Shown here in pieces: positions 32,650 through 36,947 of a DNA stretch of 36,947 nt. The translations under genes were made by a program, and so were the position numbers. The stretch spans positions 150,281-187,227 of the forward strand of contig JBBHKE010002628.1 of NCBI GenBank assembly GCA_037447655.1. Reading direction: 5' to 3'. Source of the stretch: Zygnema cylindricum (taxonomy: Eukaryota > Streptophyta > Zygnematophyceae > Zygnematales > Zygnemataceae). The notes below the pieces were generated by a model that worked only from the letters and a program-made list of their open reading frames with translations, did not search any database and had not been told where the DNA came from. The first letter of the stretch is position 1; each line of letters begins with the position of its first letter.

Positions 32650-35600
32650 CTGAAAAAAGACAAGAATAAAACGGAAGCATAAGTAAAAACAAGAAAATAA
32701 TCGTACGGAATGTCAGCGCACATGTTTCGAGGGGCAGAATCGACAAAAAAGTCGATCTGGATGTTTACGCAAGCAGGAGACGGTGGATATAAGGACAAAT
32801 CGCCGTACAGCTAGATCAGAAAGACAAAAGGACAAAACGACAACGATATAAAACGACAAAAATATGAAATATCTCACCCATTCTTGGAGCGAGTAGTTGT
32901 CCGGAACAGCTTCGGCGAGCTCAGACATTGGTCGGCCCAAAACGAGCTCTACTAGGAAAACGCCAAAAGCGTACACGTCCGTCCTATCAGAGACGTTTCC
33001 GGACATGTGGTACTCTGCAAAAAGACATTTCCGTACAAATAATAAGACAAAAGACCGACGGTAAAGACCGCAAGGGCAAGGACGAGATAAATTAAAAAAA
33101 TAAAAATCTGAATGTATTGTGGTGGTAGTACGGTGACGTGAAGCCTATTCAAGTCAAGAAACGTTCTACACCAATTAAGAATTAGACCGGTTCGCACGCT
33201 TCGTTATGGACCATAACAGACAAATCGCAAAAGTTAGTTGGATTAACCGAACAATGGCAGTTCTAAAAGACAAATGCCTTCCAATTTGGTAGAGCAGAGA
33301 CTCTCAGACGTAAGCTTTTAGACCGCTACTCGACAAAATTTCGTACTTGACAATTCCTATTCCGCTACGCAGTAAAGCGACAAATCACAGAGTACGGATT
33401 CTAGAGCCGTACCGTACAGTCCTAGCATACCGTACCGTCCTCTCCTAACAACCTGATTTGATAATAAAAGGCGCGTGCACACAAATGACTACAGTCACTG
33501 TCACACATACAGCTGGCAGAAGCAAACAAACAAAATTACTGCAACTAAATTCGCTAAGAACTGACTTCTGATTTGTTCTTTTCGAAGGAGACAATACGAC
33601 AAAGAAGATCACGCTAGACGACAAGAAAACATCCAGCCTTGGACCAATCCAGCTAGACTAATGAACGTTATACAAAGACTGGATGACAGAAAGACAAAAA
33701 TTCCGTACATGGGCATCCGGCAGTCCAGCTCATAGGTCCAAAAGAATGTCCGTCATCCGTACTTATTCTAGATTTTTCCCGTTATCCGTACGCAAGCCCG
33801 ACAAAAGCCAACCAATCAACACATTGAAAGCAACACGCCAAGCTCTTAACTTCAAGCCAAAGGGCATTTTGTCATTTTCCTTCAATCATCCGTGAGAACC
33901 AATGAAATTTGTCGTAGCAAAATCGGAATAACGAACACATCCAAAATATCCGTACATACGAACGGACGAAACTTCCGTACGTTTTATTGACATTTTATTT
34001 CGCCAGTACACCGTTTATCGTTATTAGTGTTAAAGTTTTTTCCGCCACTTAAAACCATAGTTCAAAAGTAGGTGAAAGTAGGCCCATACAGTATGCCTAT
34101 TGTATGCAAAACATACAATATGCCCTTAAGACCCATATTGTATTGGTCGAAAAATGAAAAAAAAGGTTAAGAGGGTTGAATTTGCCGTTTGCGAAATCGG
34201 AATAACGAATACATCCAAAAGAATGCAGAAACATCCGTACGTATTATTGACCAGAATTCATGACAGTTCTTTCGCCAATACACCGTGTATCGTTATTAAT
34301 GTTGATGTTTTTTCCGCCACTTAAAACCATAGTTTAAAAGCAGGTGATAGTAGGCCCATACAATATGCCTGTTGTACGCAAAACATACAATATGGCCTTA
34401 AGACCCATATTGTATTGGTCGCAAAATGAAAAATAATAGTAACAGGGTTGAGTTGCGATAGAGAATTAAACGTCATGTCTAAATTTTGAAAAACATTCGG
34501 ACAACTTTTTATTTTTCCGTGAGTTTTGAGGTATTTTTTATTTAAACCGCCAGATTTGGACGATCGGACGGTCGCTGATCAAAGTAGCGATCTAAGAAGA
34601 TCACATGAAAAGCCCATAACACAACTTACGATAGGACTTACGTCCGCGTTTTTTTTTCTTTTCCGGGTTTTTTTTTCTTTTCCGGGTTTTTTTTCCCGCG
34701 GAATGTCATCCTACGCCGTGTTAGTTCGCTAAAAAAATTCGTCCGGCGGCGTGCGCTGTACTATGATGATATGTCAGATTCGTACGTTAGTACAAGAGTG
34801 TGCACAACGCACACACATGCAGTATTGCGCGAGTTTTGTTCCAAGTTTTGTGCGCCTACCAAAGGCCTACCATAAAAACCGTAGTTCAAAAGTAGGTGAA
34901 AGTAGGCCCATACAATATGCCTATTGTACGCAAAACATACAATATGACCTTAAGACCCATATTGTATACGGACCTATTCGGACCAATTAAAACATTCGGA
35001 CCAAATATTGGACCAATTAAAACATTCGGACCAAAAACTTTTATTTACACCCTCAGATTCGGACGATCGGACGGTCGCCGATCAAAGTAGCGATCTAAGA
35101 AAATCACATGAAAAGCCCATAACACAGCTTACGATAAAGGCGCCGACCAAAGGCCTACCATAAAAATGCCTACTTTTGAACTATGATAAAAACGCCTACT
35201 TTTGAACTATGCTTAAAACATCTTTTCTTCGTACACAATTGTCCAATTTTCAATTTGAGACCGCCAATCGGAAGCTGAGAACGTTACCTTTCAATCGCAA
35301 CCGTCAGATCCAAAATCCAAGTAGTGTGTACGGAGAAAAAATGTTTTAAGTGGAGAAAAAAACATTAAAACTAACAACGATGTAAGTAGTTCAGACCGTA
35401 CATCCAAAGACAAAATCCCCTTAGATGGCTGGATGCCGTAAAAAGTGTCTAAAAACCATCAAATCCTCCCGTGACCGACATTTCCATTTGTCGGTTACCA
35501 GTACACGCAAAAAACGGCGTTTTCGGCGAAATTCAAAAATGCGCAACTCATCGACACACTGTACGGTATACGATTCTGGTTACACGCGGTAATTATACGC

Positions 35601-36406
35601 GTCCTTTGAGGGTATAATACGGTGTTGTTTCGCGTATACGAAAAAGGCACGGTATTTCATACAAAAAATCCTCTATGTCCAAACCAAAAAACCGTAAAAA
35701 CGCACGAATTAACATTTGTTATTCACCTACTGTACTTTCCCGTCGCCGTTTCCTTATTCCCGTTCAATTCGCAAAGTCCAACTTGACTTCGGTTTTTTCT
35801 TAGGTTTATATATTTAGGTTTTTTCTTGGTTTATCTACATCATTACTATAAATTGCACAAATATTTCATAATTACCTAGAACTTAAACTATCTTTATTTC
35901 TTTTTCAAACTTACCAGGAGCAATGTGTCCAATTGTCCCTCGAAGAGCCGTGTGTTGGCCTTCTTCTTCATCTCCAATTCTTTTCGCCAAACCAAAATCG
36001 GCAACTTTTGCTTCCCATGCGTTTGTTAAAAGTATATTGTCCGCCTAAAAACAACATTTAATCCCAAATGAAGTTAAGCCCAAATAAAAAGTAAGCCCAA
36101 AAGTTCAAAAGAATCAAGAAATACTAGTACATTGCCAAAGAACACCAACAGTAAAATCCGTTTACCATAAAAACCATCGAACAATAAACCGAAAACTAGG
36201 AAACAAAGTCCCAAAAGTGGTAAACAGAATCATTAAGAAAATAAGGAACCAATTACTGTATTATAATTATTATCTTTTTTTTAATACCTTAATATCTCGA
36301 TGAAGTAATTGGGGACTACAATCCCAATGCATATAACTTAGTCCCTCCGCGACGTCACGAGCAATAGCCCTTTTCACCCCAACCGGAATAGGGGGTCGAG
36401 ATCCTC
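32281..36406 (-). CDS. SERK/NIK-like receptor kinase (LRR-RLK subfamily II), C-terminal kinase half
   Basis: Four exons on the minus strand, 36406-36288, 36044-35915, 33014-32878 and 32649-32281, join in frame with GT-AG introns. They give the kinase domain from just before the catalytic loop to the stop. Seen: HRDIKADNILL (subdomain VIb, RD kinase), VADFGLAKR (DFG), LRGTIGHIAPEYHMSG (activation segment end and APE), DRTDVYAFGVFLVELVLGR (subdomain IX), GLGDRWSQWQ, and the tail LSGPR. GTIGHIAPEY, an 'LxxRWxxWQ' stretch and a C-terminal SGPR are shared by SERK co-receptors and NIK kinases at the plasma membrane, which signal after ligand-induced pairing with other receptor kinases. The extracellular LRRs, membrane helix and N-lobe lie beyond the window. 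Divergence from flowering-plant sequences prevents naming the orthologue. Confidence 0.92.
32878..33014 (-). CDS. kinase gene, third visible exon
   Basis: Acceptor TTTTTGCAG, donor GTGAGAT. The exon completes the Glu of APE (split G/AG across the intron) and encodes YHMSGNVSDRTDVYAFG to SLQEW, kinase subdomains VIII-IX and the start of X. Confidence 0.92.
33917..34446 (+). repeat. tandem duplication of about 274 bp carrying a MITE M1 end
   Basis: The unit starting GCAAAATCGGAATAACGAA at 33917 repeats as GCGAAATCGGAATAACGAA at 34191. Each unit contains a family B-like end (TACACCGT...ATCGTTATTA at 34004 and 34277), then CCGCCACTTAAAACCATAG and the left part of M1. Confidence 0.85.
34056..34170 (+). 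mobile_element. MITE family M1, left-end fragment (copy 3)
   Basis: CATAGTTCAAAAGTAGGTG followed by the ATACAATATG...CATATTGTAT hairpin, breaking off at the tandem duplication boundary. Confidence 0.75.
34328..34645 (+). mobile_element. MITE family M1, right-truncated copy 4
   Basis: The left end CATAGTTTAAAAGCAGGTG is present and the interior runs through GGACGATCGGACGGTCGCTG to CATAACACAACTTACGATAGG, where it departs from the other copies. No right terminus. Confidence 0.75.
34880..35211 (+). mobile_element. MITE family M1, copy 5, with duplicated right end
   Basis: It begins CGTAGTTCAAAAGTAGGTG. Right ends occur twice, at 35185 and at 35211 (CGCCTACTTTTGAACTATG), giving a 26-bp terminal duplication. 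A right-end fragment (AAAGGCCTACCATAAAAAC) also lies immediately left of the element at 34861-34879, so two copies stood head to tail here. Confidence 0.8.
35915..36044 (-). CDS. kinase gene, second visible exon
   Basis: Acceptor TTTTTAG, donor GTAAGT. The 130-bp exon encodes ADNILLTNAWEAKVADFGLA to LRGTIGHIAP and one base of the next codon. It holds the Asn of the catalytic loop, the DFG motif that binds magnesium, and the activation segment. Confidence 0.93.
36288..36406 (-). CDS. kinase gene, first visible exon
   Basis: Acceptor TTATTGCAG, donor GTATTAA. It begins in phase (two bases completing a codon) and reads GSRPPIPVGVKRAIARDVAE, GLSYMHWDCSPQLL and HRDIK, the alpha-E helix and start of the catalytic loop. 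The N-lobe with the Gly loop and VAIK Lys is upstream, beyond 36947 or in exons not recognised. Confidence 0.92.
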
Positions 36407-36596
36407 CTGCAATAATTTGCTCAGGAAAAAAAAAAAAAAAAAAAGCATAAAAAAAGAATTTTTTGAGTAATTAGTCGCACCTGATTCATTAACAATTCCC
36501 AAAATCACAACGACCAGACATAACTATGACAGTACCGTATCAAGAATTAGTACATCTCAGGGTAGGGAAAAAACCAGGATTAACTGCATTATCAAA

Positions 36597-36642
36597 TTTA
36601 GGGTTTTTTAGGGTTTTTTACATGGAATATATATATATATAT
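36597..36642. repeat. short telomere-like and AT repeats
   Basis: Two TTTAGGG motifs separated by a few T (36598-36614) are followed by an AT dinucleotide run ending at the MITE. TTTAGGG is the plant telomere unit; two copies are too few to call a telomeric tract. Confidence 0.5.
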
Positions 36643-36644
36643 TA

Positions 36645-36943
36645 CGACTGAAAAGCATAGTAATAATGCGCTAAAACAATATATTGGAAACGCTATATGT
36701 GGTCACCCCACAAAAAATTGACACGGGAACAAAATTATGTTGTACAATTCTACAGTATTTGCCAACAGTTCAAAATGTGCGAAAGAATTGGAAACTCTAT
36801 ATTTAGTTCCCTCTTATTCTATAATATACGCAGATTATAAACTATACTCGAAAATATCATATTAAACTTGTATAGTACAGGGTGAGCACATATAACGTTT
36901 CCAATATATTGTTTTAGCGCATTATTACTATGCTTGTCAGTCG
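36645..36943. mobile_element. MITE family M2, about 60-bp terminal inverted repeats, TA flanks
   Basis: The left arm starts CGACTGAAAAGCATAGTAAT and includes GCGCTAAAACAATATATTGG and AAACG. The right arm is its inverse, ending ATTACTATGCTTGTCAGTCG, with a few mismatches over about 60 bp. TA stands outside both ends (36643-36644 and 36944-36945). The 299-bp element has no open frame. It lies upstream of the first visible kinase exon, probably in an intron of that gene. Confidence 0.88.
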
Positions 36944-36947
36944 TATA

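Larger units (their letters stand above)
33015..35914 (-). other. 2.9-kb intron of the kinase gene, filled with MITE sequence
   Basis: It runs from donor GTAAGTTTG (35906-35914) to acceptor TTTTTGCAG at 33015-33023. The two neighbouring introns are only 228 and 243 bp. The excess length includes the M1 MITE cluster at 33917-35211. No separate gene is recognised; 35212-35905 and 33024-33916 are AT-rich unassigned sequence. Confidence 0.85.

Noticed and set aside
36481-36523. Possible further upstream kinase exon reading LCLVVVILGIVNES with a GT donor in matching phase
   Set aside because: Only 43 bp, weak acceptor without a pyrimidine tract, and the residues do not convincingly match the kinase hinge region.
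36597-36614. Interstitial telomere tract
   Set aside because: Only two TTTAGGG units, separated by extra T; expected by chance in AT-rich DNA.
1-36947. CRISPR array, bacterial operon or ribosomal/transfer RNA gene
   Set aside because: No regularly spaced identical repeats, no cloverleaf or rRNA core sequence recognised, and the gene structure is eukaryotic.

Overview
The window reads as repeat-dominated, AT-rich nuclear DNA of a plant. Two observations point there. The right end carries a multi-exon receptor-like kinase that ends in the SGPR tail typical of the SERK/NIK (LRR-RLK subfamily II) family. The rest is plant-type Ty3/gypsy and Ty1/copia retroelements plus several families of short non-autonomous DNA elements. 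The clade within plants cannot be fixed from the sequence; nothing bacterial, plastid or viral was recognised.

Layout. 1-87 may be the 3' tail of a coding exon, cut by a 455-bp MITE (83-537) flanked by a perfect 8-bp target duplication. 1435-2562 is a long foldback element with a copy of that MITE inserted in one arm, next to a 10-N assembly gap. 3656-5930 (minus) is an internally deleted gypsy-like pol. 8506-10135 (minus) is the 3' part of a decayed copia pol with its polypurine tract and LTR edge. 10140-12530 holds no recognisable gene and becomes strongly purine-rich on the + strand. 12554-15548 is a nest of foldback and TA-flanked elements. 15553-16520 is a solo LTR with a perfect 5-bp target duplication. 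16740-17620 is rich in CCGTACATT-like motifs. 18443-18947 and 20063-20572 are further TA-flanked elements. 20922-28653 (minus) is a full-length but dead chromodomain-type Ty3/gypsy element with LTRs, primer binding site, polypurine tract, gag, PR, RT, RNase H, INT and chromodomain remnants. 28952-31184 is another nest, including a 510-bp probable solo LTR. 32281-36406 (minus) is the 3' half of the kinase gene; its 2.9-kb intron carries a cluster of the same MITE family, and its next intron or upstream region carries a different MITE (36645-36943).

How the parts relate. The kinase is the only gene with intact exons, splice sites and stop. Everything else is mobile DNA whose insertion order can partly be read from nesting. 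The most informative structure is a family of about 0.2-0.6 kb elements ending in TACACCG...CGGTGTA. One copy interrupts a foldback arm at a TA whose uninterrupted counterpart is also in the window. Its ends carry a 19-bp palindrome whose stem differs between copies by paired (compensatory) changes.
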